Below are positions 13,065 through 24,444 of a stretch of DNA of 64,000 nucleotides, piece by piece (the stretch's first letter is position 1; each line of letters begins with the position of its first letter). Source of the stretch: Rhynchospora pubera (lineage: Eukaryota; Streptophyta; Magnoliopsida; Poales; Cyperaceae); the NCBI GenBank assembly GCA_028095005.1, contig CM051461.1:60927840-60991839 (forward strand). The letters are read 5' to 3'. The notes below the pieces were generated by a model, which ran no database searches, was not told the DNA's origin, and saw only the letters and a list, made by a program, of their open reading frames with translations. A program made the translations under genes and the position numbers.

Positions 13065-13479
13065 GCTCTGTGTTGTTCTCGATCTCTGTTTTTCCTTTTT
13101 TTGTTGTAGGAAAAAAAACTTTTTGGTATTATATTATTATTTCTTTTTGGGGTTTAAGGGGGGTGGCCGGGTGGGGGAGCGGTTAGGATTGGTTTCCTTG
13201 AATTTAATTTAATTGACATGTATATTACTATATTATATACAAAAAGGAGATTGAATGATGGTCTATATTCATGTAAAGTGCATGAAGTATTTTCCAACCT
13301 ATTTTTTCCAAAAAGGCAAAAAGACGTGGCAAACGGTTGGGTAGACGTGGATGGGGACTCCATGAAACGTGGCAAGTTCCACTAAATTGTAGCATTTTTA
13401 CCTTTCTTTTACGGAGGATAAACAAAATTTGTGATTTATGTCATGCATATCAAGTTATCAACTATTTTTATTTATTTAA

Positions 13480-13516
<37 letters not shown>

Positions 13517-13886
13517 TTGATGATTTTACATGTCTAAAGCGTGCATGGTCAAATGTGCTCTGAAAACGCTAAAGACATATTACGGACATGAAATTTAAAC
13601 AGCTCTAAGCTAGACACCACATATTATGCACACAAAAAAAAATCCAAAGTCGAAATATCAAAATTCACAACTCAATTTTTTTTTTTTTACTTTTACATTT
13701 CCTCACAAAAAAAAATGAATTTAAGTTCAGGCAGAGAGAAATAATTCAATGGCATTCTACTATTAACTGATAAATAAGAGCTTAATTATTGAACTGCCAA
13801 TACACATGACAACAAGCTCTTATTCATTCAATTCATTTATTCACGAATATTGTATCTAATTACATATATATTAAATAAATAATTAA
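13065..13886. other. Spacer between the two beta-glucosidase genes
   Basis: Only about 820 bp separates the ATG of copy A from the stop of copy B, so it must hold the promoter of A and the 3' end of B. It contains a (TTA)n microsatellite at 13479-13516. No coding sequence is seen. Confidence 0.6.
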
Positions 13887-16800
13887 TTAATAATGTGGGT
13901 AGCGGGGAGCGAGGAATTGCTTGAACCAACGAGCAGAATTCTTGGGGTACCTCTTCTGACCATTGGCATAATCAACAAAATTAATCCCAAAACGCACCGT
14001 GTACCCATTCGTCCATTCGAAGTTATCCAACAAAGACCATGCAAAATACCCTTTCACGTTGGCTCCTTCTTTGATTGCCTTGTTCAAGTATTGGAGATGC
14101 CTATAATAGAACTCAATTCTGTAATCATCCTTGAGCGCCTCCTCCAGTGGTAAGCTCTTGTTGTTGTATTCATCCACACCTACATTTTTATATTTCTTTC
14201 ATATATTGGTTTTGCATTTGTAGAAGGTGAATCCAATATTATTAATAATACAGTTAGGAGAAAAAGAATTAGTACCGTTTTCAGTTATGAAGATGAGAGG
14301 ATTGTTATACTTGCGCTTGGTATAAAGTAGCAATTCCCGGATCCCTCTGGGGTATATGTGTAACCAACTTGAAGCAGCCTGATCGTTTTACACATATCAG
14401 ATCAGATCAGATCAGATGTATACATTCGATTTAGATATGTGTTCTCTTAATTCACACGTATGAGCATTCAGAATTTCAGATTTGAGTATTCGTTGTACTA
14501 TTAAACAAAAAGGAAACTCAAAAGGGTGTGTGAGAATGGTAATAATTAAATAAAAGACGTAAAACAACATACGCACCGGTCGACCAATTGGTATTCCATT
14601 CCGAACACCTGCGTGCAGGTCAAATTAAATCAGTTGGAAATTATTTACTGATTCCAGAAACTGAGAAAAGAAATTTACGTAGAGGAGTCCACAAGCATGT
14701 AACAAATGTATACCGGTAAGATTAGCTCTGGAATCAGTGTTGTAGCTGGCGTTGAGGCCGTTGTTGGAGAGGGGCAGTGCGTCGGCATAATTTGCAGTGT
14801 AGTAGTTTAATCCGATGAAATCGAAGGAGCCTTTCACCATCTCCGACTGTTCCTTCGAGAATTTCGGTAGTCGCTTTCCCACCAAAGCTCTCATACTCAT
14901 GGGGTACTCTCCATGAGTCAACGGATCCATGAACCTGCAGAAATAATTGAGAAACATGCAGCAGTGATGCCAATTAATGTGTGATGAGTGTGTGTATAGA
15001 AGAGCATGCAGCAGTGCTATTAGTAAGTACCATCCAAACATGAAATCGAGGGCGCGTTCTGCAGCGGCATCGTTGGATTTGGAATTGGTCGAGTAGGGAA
15101 CAAACCAGTGGGAGACAAGGGTGATGCCGATGACGCCCTTCTGCGAGGCCTGGTACCGGCTACGGTAGAGTTGGACGGCGGCAGCATGGGCCAGCAGCTG
15201 GTGATGGGCAGCAATGTACGGCTCTGTTCCCGAGTCGCCAGCGGAGCAGTTGTTCCCCACCCAAGCCGAGCAGCGGCCGGGGGCAAAGGTGCCGGATGCA
15301 TAACCGCTGGAGCAAAAGCTCCAGGGCTCGTTGAAGGTGATCCAGTGCTTCACCCGGTCTCCAAATTCTCTGAAACACACCTCGGCGTAGTCCCTGTAGT
15401 CCTCTCTGCATCATTTCAATTTTCTTCTAATTAAGTTCATTTATTTGATTATTAGTTCATTAATTTACTAACAACACAACTAATTAATATAGAATTAATT
15501 TACTTGATGGTTGTTGATTACTATTTACTAGGTCTACTTTTTAAGAAAGAAAAGGAAATAGTTTTCCTCTATATATACGTCTTGCACACACCAACATCCG
15601 AAAACGTCAAGGAAGCTTGTAGAAATTATGAAATGCCATTAAATCTTTTGCTAATATGCCCATTCAAATTAATGCACCTCTCGTCCTCTCTCTTTTTCTA
15701 TATCCTCTGGTATAAAAACCCCTTGATTATTTCTTAGAGCAAGATTCCGCTACTAATATTTTGGTTGCCTCCAAATGCCAACATTTTGCTATTAAGTTAT
15801 TTTTTTAAATTTTAAAATTCAAATGTCTAAATCAAACTGTTGATCTTATTTAGTTTAACGAGCGATGTGTTTTCATATAAGTTTTGTAAATTTTGGAATT
15901 TATTTGTTACTCGATAAAAGGCTAAAACATGAACGTATTAGAACGAATCTATCATCGTTAATAAGGTTCGTTTGTTTTTCTATCTATTGATCACAGATCA
16001 AATAATTAAATTCTAAAATTTACAGAACTTATATGAAAACGCATCGCTTATTAAATTAAATAAGATCAACGGTTTGGATTAAACGTTTGAATTTTAAAAT
16101 TTGAAAAAATAACTTAATAGCTATTTTGAAGATCTCGGAAAAAAAATCCCCTAATTATATACATAAATATATCCTATGTTGAAAGACTCTATGCTGTGAG
16201 TGAGACCCCTATACCAATCTGCAATTAATTAATTATTTTAATGAGGACTAATGATGTTCAATTTTTTAGTAATGCCATAAAATATATAAACCGGATAAGA
16301 ACTACACTATAACACAATGTGTCCCTATCCCTACGACCCTACCGGACTTGTTTGCAATTTGACTACACATTAGTTGCCCATATATGCCAAAGTCAATTAT
16401 TGACATTATCGGAGACTGATTGCAATTTCTAAGGTAGTTGCACACGAAACTATCATATCAACTTCTCAACCGAAACAGAAAGATTTTAGTAGAGAAGTCG
16501 AAATCATATCGTAGCACAAATTTTTCAAACACGTGTATGTAATTGTAGACTTGTAGTGTAATCTTTCTGATAGTTTAATATTCGTCATTTGAAGTAAACA
16601 TTCAAAAAGACCTAACAACTCCTATAGTTTTCGTATCTTTTATTTTATATTATTATGGTAAAATAATTTATGAAAGCTATTGGTCAAATATTTCATGCCC
16701 GATAGTTATCCCATCAATTCTTGCAAAAAAAATAATAATAAATATCAATAAATGAATGTAACTCACATAATTTTGGAACTGAGAAATCCGCCGTATTGAT

Positions 16801-19018
16801 CTTCAAGTCCTTGAGGAGAATCCCAATGGAACAGAGTGACAAAGGGCTTTAATCCTACATCAAAATGAAATTAAGTAAAACAAAAATTACTATTGTAACG
16901 GATATGACGCCACTTGAATATTATAAATAACCTCATCCTTTAGGAATACAAATAATGTGAGTTCGTAAATAAGATAAATTTCGACAAGTTAATTATATCT
17001 AATTAATGGAAGACCTTTTGAAATTAGCTCGTTGATGAGGTTATTGTAGTATTGAATGCCATCTTTGTTGATACCGCCGCTCAAACTTCCATCTGTTAAA
17101 TATAAATAAGTAGTAAGTAAACATCCGACAATAATTGCTTAGACTTTTTTTTAGTAGTGTCTTTGTTTGTATTGGTATCCTCTATACCAATCAATTTCGG
17201 GGGAAAAAAAATCTGATGATTGCATTAATTAAATCAAGGATTATAAAAGTAAAATTTAGTCAACAATGTCAGAAAATAAATATGCATTGTAAAAATAAAT
17301 AAATAAATGCGAGTATTAGAGTACTTGGAAGAATTCGAGTCCAAGAGATGGAGAACCTGTATGCATCCATCCCCATTTCCTTCATGATCTTCACGTCCTC
17401 CTTCATGCCATGCCACGCAATCATTCCAACAAAATTTTCACAGAAAGTTAATGTATATCTTTTATTTGGAAAAAAATATGTGTGGTTTAGATCCATTAAA
17501 TAATAATTATAAAGATGAAAATGGAACATGCAGGGGAGTTGAGCATATATGGTCAATAACTCTGTTGTTATTCTAGCCTCCGTTTGGATGAAAGAAGAAG
17601 AAGGAGGAAGAAGGAAGAAGGAAGAAAAAAAATTATAAACAATTCAAACTATTCACAAAGTTACACACTTCCCAATACTTCTTCCCACTTTTTCCCTTCT
17701 CCCTTCTTTCCACACCTATCCAAACGGAGCCCTAGAGATAACGGGTTCAAATATCGTTGGGTCTGAAAGATGGATAAACTTTATTTCACAAAGTGGACTA
17801 TGCCTATATAAATAAATAATTTTATTTAAAAAAAATGAAAAATGCTCACAGCGTCACTTTGCAATTATTTGACAATAATGACATTTTTAATAATTGGAAA
17901 AGGTATGCCATCCCTATCAAATATTATATACGTTAGTTGCGAATCAACTGACAATACATAATATTAAGATTTTTAGGTTGTCAAATATAAATTTAAAATT
18001 CTATAAACGTCACCAAAACATTATTTTTCAAAGCTATATATGGTGTAATTAAGTATGTTATGATGTTGAATTTCTCGCTGAATGTCAACTTTTGATAATA
18101 ATAATAGTAATAAATTAGTTGATAACTAAAATAATTGTGAATAATTCATGGCATTATAAATAACAACCTTGTACTTGTGGTATGAGTCGTCTGCCACGTC
18201 ACCACTGCTACGGTCTGCTATGTTATCTGCTTCGCATTTTCAAAAGTTAGTACAAGTGTGCTAAGATATACACATAGTCACATACAGATCAGCATACGAC
18301 ATACCACATGATTTGATGCCCCTTGAAAGAATCTATAAATTAAAAATGAACATATGAATTGCATGATTCCGTCAAATTTTTCCCATTATTGAAACATTAA
18401 TTATTAAAGTTTTCTGTGTGATTATCATTTATAATTACTTGAATGCAAAGTTTTATTAGCAAGTATATATAGTCCTAATTAATTGTGTTGAATATTAATT
18501 TGAGAGAGCGAGAAAAAGAAGAGAAAGAAGAATATTAAACCAGGGTAACGATGAGTAAAGGTGTCCCAAATGCTTGGCCCCCTGCCTCCTTCATTCCAAC
18601 CCCCTTCATACTGTATTGGCATATACATACAATGGAGAAAAACAATAACGAAAAATAAAATGACCATGGATATTTAATCAGAAGAATAGATTATATAATA
18701 CAATTAAGGAAGTAGAAGTTGAAATAAATGGAGAAAGAAATAAAGAAATATGTCGTAAGCGGGATGAATTAAGGTTGTGTAACTTTATACATGTGTATGA
18801 ATTAAGGTTGTATAGCAAGATGGTACCTGATAAGCAGCGGAGGCTGTACCGAAGATGAAGCCGGGAGGAAAGCTGGTTCTGTTGAAGTTGCCGTGCGAGG
18901 CCTGTGCCTGGCCCGGGCATGTGCTAACAAAGCACACTATTAGTAGTAGTGACGGTACCAAAACAAATACTCTCTTTCCTTCCATTTTTGTTGGATGAAC
19001 AACAGCAAATGAACTCAT
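13887..19018 (-). CDS. GH1 beta-glucosidase, copy B (11 exons, 528 aa)
   Basis: Paralogue of copy A with the same retaining mechanism. Exons (minus order): 18827-19018, 18541-18610, 18168-18226, 17325-17400, 17015-17092, 16767-16854, 15031-15405, 14714-14934, 14577-14608, 14276-14378, 13887-14179; total 1587 nt in frame, all GT-AG. The acid/base Glu is in TFNEPWSF (about residue 214), the nucleophile in FITENG (about 430), with ADRSSGDVADDSYHKYK near the N-terminus. Two introns of copy A (after KYQ, and before EGVKV) are exactly absent here. The large fused exon 7 is strikingly GC-rich against its neighbours. The first ATG gives an 11-residue leader before a textbook signal peptide. The second ATG (18985, MEGKRVFVLV) may be the real start, because a TATA box lies only about 15 bp upstream of the first. 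No ER-retention tail. Intron 6 carries a fold-back MITE and intron 3 a small MITE. Confidence 0.92.
15735..16150. mobile_element. Fold-back MITE in intron 6 of beta-glucosidase B
   Basis: The two halves are inverted copies. CTATTAAGTTATTTTTT, GATCTTATTTA and GCGATG(T/C)GTTTTCATATAAG run in one direction at about 15790-15890 and return reversed at about 16025-16125. Arms are around 150 bp with scattered mismatches. The outermost boundaries and target duplication were not resolved. It explains most of the large size of this intron (15406-16766). Confidence 0.6.
17578..17730. mobile_element. MITE of the CTCCGTTTGGAT family, copy 3 (intron 3 of copy B)
   Basis: Starts CTCCGTTTGGATGAAAG and ends CTATCCAAACGGAGC. 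The interior ACAATTCAAACT and GTTACACACTTCCCAATA is nearly the same as in copy 2. Both flanks show CTAG, which is palindromic, so the duplication length cannot be fixed by eye. Confidence 0.75.
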
Positions 19019-19033
19019 TCAAGTATACATAAT

Positions 19034-19042
19034 TTATATATA
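19034..19042 (-). promoter_or_regulatory. Candidate TATA box of beta-glucosidase B
   Basis: The minus strand reads TATATATAAATT about 15 bp before the first in-frame ATG. A TATA box usually starts transcription 25-35 bp downstream, which would fall past the first ATG and favour initiation at the second ATG (18985). Confidence 0.4.
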
Positions 19043-19412
19043 TCGCATGTTTATTTGGAGAGAAATGGACTTGGTGCATGCATGTGGCAGCTAATCCAGT
19101 TACTATACAAGAGCTAGTGTGGTCTGGTAAGAAGTAATTGTTTTGACATCGTGGATGGTATTTCTACACGTATGAATACGATGAATAATACTTCGCTATC
19201 AACCCAATGATATCCTTATCTTATCATCAATTATTTAATTATTTAACCCATGATATATGCAAGTGTGATCACCGATATTTAGCTATCAGCATCAATATGG
19301 AGTAGGTATAGTACGTAGACTAATCTACATCACTGCTTATTCGCCCATATATTCGCATACTATTTGACATTAATTTGTGGTGACATGATTGATGACCGGC
19401 CATCTGTGTATC

Positions 19413-19416
<4 letters not shown>

Positions 19417-19469
<53 letters not shown>

Positions 19470-19869
19470 TTTAGCTACGGTGAGTCGCGACTCACGGACC
19501 CTCCGGTGAGTCGCGACCAAAACTCCTAGATCTAAATCAAAATGACCAATCCAAACCGTCCAACATGATCTCCCTATTGAAATCTCTGTGCAAACCAAAT
19601 TTTTTATTTTTTCGAAATTTTTAAGTATTTTTTTCGGATTTTTAAAAACTGATGTTTTTGAATGGTTCAGAACCAATTAGATTAACGATTTTCTAAAATT
19701 TTAAAAAAATACTTAAAAATTTCGAAAAAATGAAAAATTCGGTCTACAAGGAGATTTCAATAGGAAGATCATATTGGACAGTTTAGATCGGTCATTTTGA
19801 TCTAGATCTAGGAGTTTTTGTCGCGACTCACCGGAGGGTCCGTGAGTCGCGACTCACCGTAGCTAAACT

Positions 19870-19913
<44 letters not shown>
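19417..19913. mobile_element. 404-bp fold-back element inside a (TA)n microsatellite
   Basis: From GAGTTTAGCTACGGTGAGTC at 19467 to its exact complement ending at 19870, the element is an almost perfect inverted repeat with arms over 120 bp. The arms include GTGAGTCGCGACTCAC, itself a palindrome. Runs of TA flank both sides (19417-19466 and 19872-19913). It either inserted into a TA microsatellite or has a TA target whose duplication expanded. No coding sequence. Confidence 0.75.
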
Positions 19914-19915
<2 letters not shown>

Positions 19916-20620
19916 CACATTTATGTTTGCTCTCACACAAATGTTAGACCCCAATATATTGGACGACAGGCTCCGTCTAATACGACTGTTTTTACATTAT
20001 TAAATTTCAAATAACCAATTCGAACCGTTCAATATGTTTTCCATATTGAAAGCTTATAATAAATCAATTTTTACATTTTTTTCAAATTTTTTTACTGTTT
20101 TTCTTTATTTTTGAAAATTCATAATATAAACATTATGAATCCTCCATTAACAATGATTTTCTAATCTATTCACAATCAGATTATGATCTAGTCAGATGCA
20201 ATTTTTAAGGAATGGAAGAGTTACTGTGCAAAATTTACAGAACGGATCCGACGAGGAATCGAGGATCCAATAGCACCACCAGTGAACCCGTTACAGTAAT
20301 GGTGCGAATTGGATGCTTCCTTTTCCTTTTTATCTTCTCCTACTCGAGAATGCACATGTTCAATTTTCCTTCCCTAATAAATTCCACCGATGGATTGGAC
20401 TTTGAAAGCGTTAGGCGTATATAAATTCATGTGCTTTCAATAAAATGAATAAAAATATTAAAAGAAGTAGACTAGTCCGAGGGCTTTTTTGTTTTCTATT
20501 CGCTTTAATAATGAACTTTTTTTTTTTTTGAGGGAATTAATAATGAACGTTATGTGACAGTATTGAATTTAACTTCTTAACTGACCGGCAACACAAAAGG
20601 CTTCACAAAAGAGCTACAAT
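19914..20620. other. Intergenic; degraded relative of the fold-back element
   Basis: About 19969-20200 resembles an arm of the 19467-19870 element (AACCGTTCAATATG, TTTCCATATTGAAAG) and also the insertion behind the PPR gene at 47.2 kb. The rest has no recognisable gene. Confidence 0.4.
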
Positions 20621-20939
20621 TAGGGTTGTAAAACGTTGAAACGGAACACGGAACAGGTCTGTTTCATTTTCGTTCCGTTTCAGTCAACGTAATTGAAATT
20701 GATTTCGTTTACGTTTCGTTTCGTCAAACATAACAGTTTTTCATTCCGTTGAACGTTCCGTCCATCATTTACCATTGATTTTAACGGAATTTCGTTTTCC
20801 CTTTCAGTAACGTTTATAAATTTTATTTTCGTTTCGATTTCGTTTTCAAAAACAAAACTGAAATATCTTCAATGTTCCGTTTGAACGGAACGAACAGAAA
20901 ACAGTGGCGGAACGGAATAATGACAGTTCTAGACTTCTA
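20621..20939. mobile_element. 319-bp non-autonomous hAT element with 8-bp duplication
   Basis: The left end is TAGGGTTGTAAAACG; the right end read inward is TAGAAGTCTAGAACTGTC. It is flanked by perfect 8-bp repeats GCTACAAT at 20613-20620 and 20940-20947, the hallmark length for hAT. The interior is dominated by GTTTCGTTTCG and GGAACGGAAC words like the other family members. No coding sequence. Confidence 0.75.
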
Positions 20940-20947
20940 GCTACAAT

Positions 20948-21693
20948 AGAATCTTAACATGACCCCCACCGTGATCATCTGTGGCGAAGTTGCACACACT
21001 TTAACAGAGGAGCTTCGATACCCGACAAATCGCGTTTCCCTAAAGATTCGTAATGCGTTGCACTGCACGAGGAGGGAATCTTTCTTTTCCATTTTTCAGT
21101 TCAACCCCCAAATGTTTCATAATATATGCAAATTCCGAACTAATTACTACTGCTGCTCTCATTTTTTTTTCTTTTTTTTTTGTGGTTTTGATCTCATAGA
21201 TTACCAACATATTCCAACTTATTTGGAACTAGAGACTCTGGTGTTATTGTTGTAGTTGGTGTTATTATTATTGTTGTATTAATTTTTACCAATAACCACT
21301 CATGGTTCGCTAATTTTTATGCTCTATGGTTTAAACAAAGCAACACGATATAATTTTAACTTTGCTAATTCAAAAAAAATTAAGGATACGCAAATATTCG
21401 ATATAAGAATAAATAAATAATAGAACAAATAAAAAACAACATAAAGATATAACTGTTCAGATAAAAAACTTAACACAGTTTTGAACAAAAAAAATTCAGC
21501 AAAAAATATTAAATAATTATTGAGCTTAGCTTGAAAAAAAAAATACCTACTTTATTTCACTTCTGGGTCGTTTGTCTAAGTCTCTCAAACTGGCAATTCT
21601 AAGAATCAATCAACTTCTGTTATTTATTATTATTATTACTATTTTGAGTAGTTTTCAACTCTAGTTAAAATGAACGAACAAATGAATGAATGA
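20948..21693. other. Intergenic, nothing recognised
   Basis: AT-rich sequence with a (T)n tract near 21162-21181. A 98-codon plus frame at 20959-21255 has no recognisable motif. Confidence 0.4.
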
Positions 21694-23194
21694 AGAGAAA
21701 ATTAGGCCCATGCCACCCCAAAATTACAAAATTAAAAAAATGTCATCCCAAAACTACTTTTTAGCTCAATCCCATCCGAAAGTCAGTTTATTTAGATATT
21801 TACCACACATAGTATATGAATCATCTCCCAAATACAATATTTTTTTATATAGACCAAAATATCTTTTTTTATTTTCTGTAACACCCCTCTCCGTTCACGA
21901 TTTCCATTTCCTCAACCATCGTGACTGAACCTGGCACGTCACTTGCTCCGCAAGCCATCGTCGTTACTCCGCCGCCACTCCACTGCCGCTCCACCACACC
22001 TGATCTTCAGTTTCTTCATTGTCTTTAGGTACAAAATTCTTCTGTTTGTACATCTCTTCTCCCTTTGGTTCTTACTGTAAGCTATTTACGTCTCCATTTG
22101 TAGTGTTGAAAAGGAAGATAGTTGAAACTACAGGCTTGGAATTATGCGTTCTGTTATTTTGTACTTTACTTTGGGCATTGTTGAATTGTAATGGACATCA
22201 GAATCTGTAAATTGGCTAAGAGTTGTGATGGAAATAAGAATCTCTAAACTATCAATTTACTTTGGTTTTTAAGCGCATAGGAAATAGGCTAGCCTCCCCA
22301 ATTTCAATTCTCTTTCTTACCAGAAAAATAAATCTATGAAGTGAAAAAGCTGATATGCTGGTATTGACTAGTTGCAATGAAGATACCACCTGGAATGCCT
22401 AGAAAGTAAAGGATGCCGAGTTTCTAGCTAGAGTTGAGATTAAAAAAAATGTACAAGAAAGTAAAGTTTGGCCATCAACAAAGGACCTGCAATTATGCAA
22501 ATCCCATTCCTAAGCGATAATGATATTAATTAACTTTTATTAATGTTGAAATTATTTGAGAGCATTGTATCCTCTACTCTGATCTCCCTTTTGGTGCTCT
22601 AGCAAAGCGACATCTAGGGTTTCAGTCGTGAACGGTGTTGAAACGACGGTAAAGTGGTGGCAGAGTAACGGGGATGGTTGGCGGAGCAAGTGAAATGTCA
22701 GGGTTCAGTCACGACGCTAAGCGGCTGAGGGACTAAAATCATGAACGGAGAGGATTGTTTCAAATAATATGAAATAACTAAGACAAAGGGTATTTTGATC
22801 TATATCAAACAAAAATTGTATTTGGGGATGATTTATACGGTATGTGTGGCAAATATCTAAATATATTGGGTGTGTTCGGATGCAACGGAATAAGTCGTGA
22901 ATAGGATATAAGAATAAAGAATTTCAATTTGTGTACTTATTCTTATTCCTTATTTTTATATCATGGTTTTGTTAGTATAAGAATAAGGGCCCAAATTCCT
23001 TATTCTTATGCCGTTTGTTTTGTACAAGAATAAGAATAAGCACGCAAATCGAAATTTCTTATTCCTATTTTCTATTCCCGGCCTATCCAAACACACCCAT
23101 TGAGTTTAGGGTGGCATTGGACTAAAAAGAAGTTTTGGGATGACATTTTTTTAATTTTGTAATTTTGGGATGACATAGACCCAATTGGCAATTG
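21694..23194. mobile_element. Fold-back, Mutator-like element about 1.5 kb (with later insertions)
   Basis: The left end AGGCCCATGCCACCCCAAAA returns inverted near 23110-23190 (GTCATCCCAAAATTAC on the minus strand). The inverted arms continue inward for roughly 300 bp, through the Tourist-like insertion in the right arm. If the MULE at 23204-24444 is subtracted, both ends abut ATGAATGAATG, compatible with a 9-11 bp duplication, although that sequence is low-complexity. No transposase seen. Confidence 0.6.
22868..23098. mobile_element. 231-bp Tourist-like (PIF/Harbinger) MITE
   Basis: Ends GGGTGTGTTCGGAT and ATCCAAACACACCC form a terminal inverted repeat. Flanks are ATT (22865-22867) and ATT (23099-23101), a 3-bp duplication. 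The interior has inverted AAGAATAAG-type words. It interrupts the right arm of the fold-back element, so it is younger than that element. Confidence 0.7.
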
Positions 23195-23203
23195 CACCAT
23201 GAA

Positions 23204-24444
23204 CCGAAAAATTTAAAAATAATTAAATTAAAATAATATATTAAAAATAATATCAATATAATAATATTTTTTTAAATAGTATCACAAGATCAGAATCCCA
23301 GATTCCGACGGCAAGATCGGAATCCCGGATTCCGACCTTAGTTAAGATCAGGAATAATTAAACAAAATTTTATATGTAATTTAGTTTTTTTTTTTGGAAA
23401 TTAAATTTGTTTTCCTTTTAATTAATTTATTTAATTAAATATAAATTTAATTAAAAATGAATAATTAAGTATAAATTTTTAATTAATTTACATTAAAATT
23501 ATAAATTTTTAAGCAACCATTTGATATGCGTCCCGGATGTCGTCCTCTGTATATATTATTTTCATATTATATATTAAACAATCATATCGAGTCTCATGAT
23601 CAAGGAAACACTTTCTGGATTGCGTTAGAAAGGAATCATACGAGGTTGATGTTTTACCGAGACGGAGAAGAAAGACTAAATTCACTTGATTTACTGCATT
23701 TCTCTTTTTAATGATTAATTTATGATTTAAAAAACTTTTTTAGTAGTTTAGAGTGGTTTTTAGGTTGGCAAACTATCAAAATGGATTTTGGAGGTCTAGA
23801 GAGCGTTTTTGGGCTCCGAAAATGGTCGTTACGGGGTTTCACCCCGATAAAACGTGTAGATCTCGTCGCCAGCTTTCCGGAATGTGCTTGTTTGCACCAA
23901 ACGGACCTTCCTATCAAAAGTTATGTGTATTTAAAGTTTTAATGTCAAGTTATGTCTTTGTATCCTTGCAAATACAGAAAGAATTAATAAAACTTTGAAC
24001 ATTCTGAAAGGATTATGCCTTTGTATCCCTGCAAATTCTGAAAATTTATAATCCTTTCTAAATGGTACAATTCATTTAATTAAATAAGTTATAAAAATTT
24101 ATATTTTAATTAAATAAATTAATTAAAATGAAAGTAAATTTTAATTCCCAAAAAATACTAAATTACATATAAAATTTAATTTAATTATTCCTGATTTTTT
24201 CCATATTTTTTCAATATTTTTACAATATATTATCTATTTTTCTAATTATTTAACTAATTAATAAATTAAATAAATAAATAAATAATATATAAAAAATTAA
24301 AAAGCTAAGATCGGAATCCGGGATTCCGATCTTGCCGTCAGAATCTGAGATTCCGATCTTGTGATACTATTTAAAAAAATATTATTATATTGATATTATT
24401 TTTAATATATTATATTAATTTAATATTATTTTTAAATTTTTCGG
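23204..24444. mobile_element. MULE-type element 1 with long TIRs and 9-bp duplication
   Basis: The ends are CCGAAAAATTT and AAATTTTTCGG, with terminal inverted repeats of more than 100 bp. The TIRs finish in repeated GATCGGAATCCCGGATTCCGA units. It is flanked by perfect 9-bp repeats CACCATGAA (23195-23203 and 24445-24453), the Mutator hallmark. The interior has no convincing transposase, so it is non-autonomous. A second family member lies at 58788-60191. Confidence 0.8.

Noticed and set aside
15108..15434. 108-codon plus frame
   Set aside because: Antisense shadow of the GC-rich exon 7 of beta-glucosidase B.
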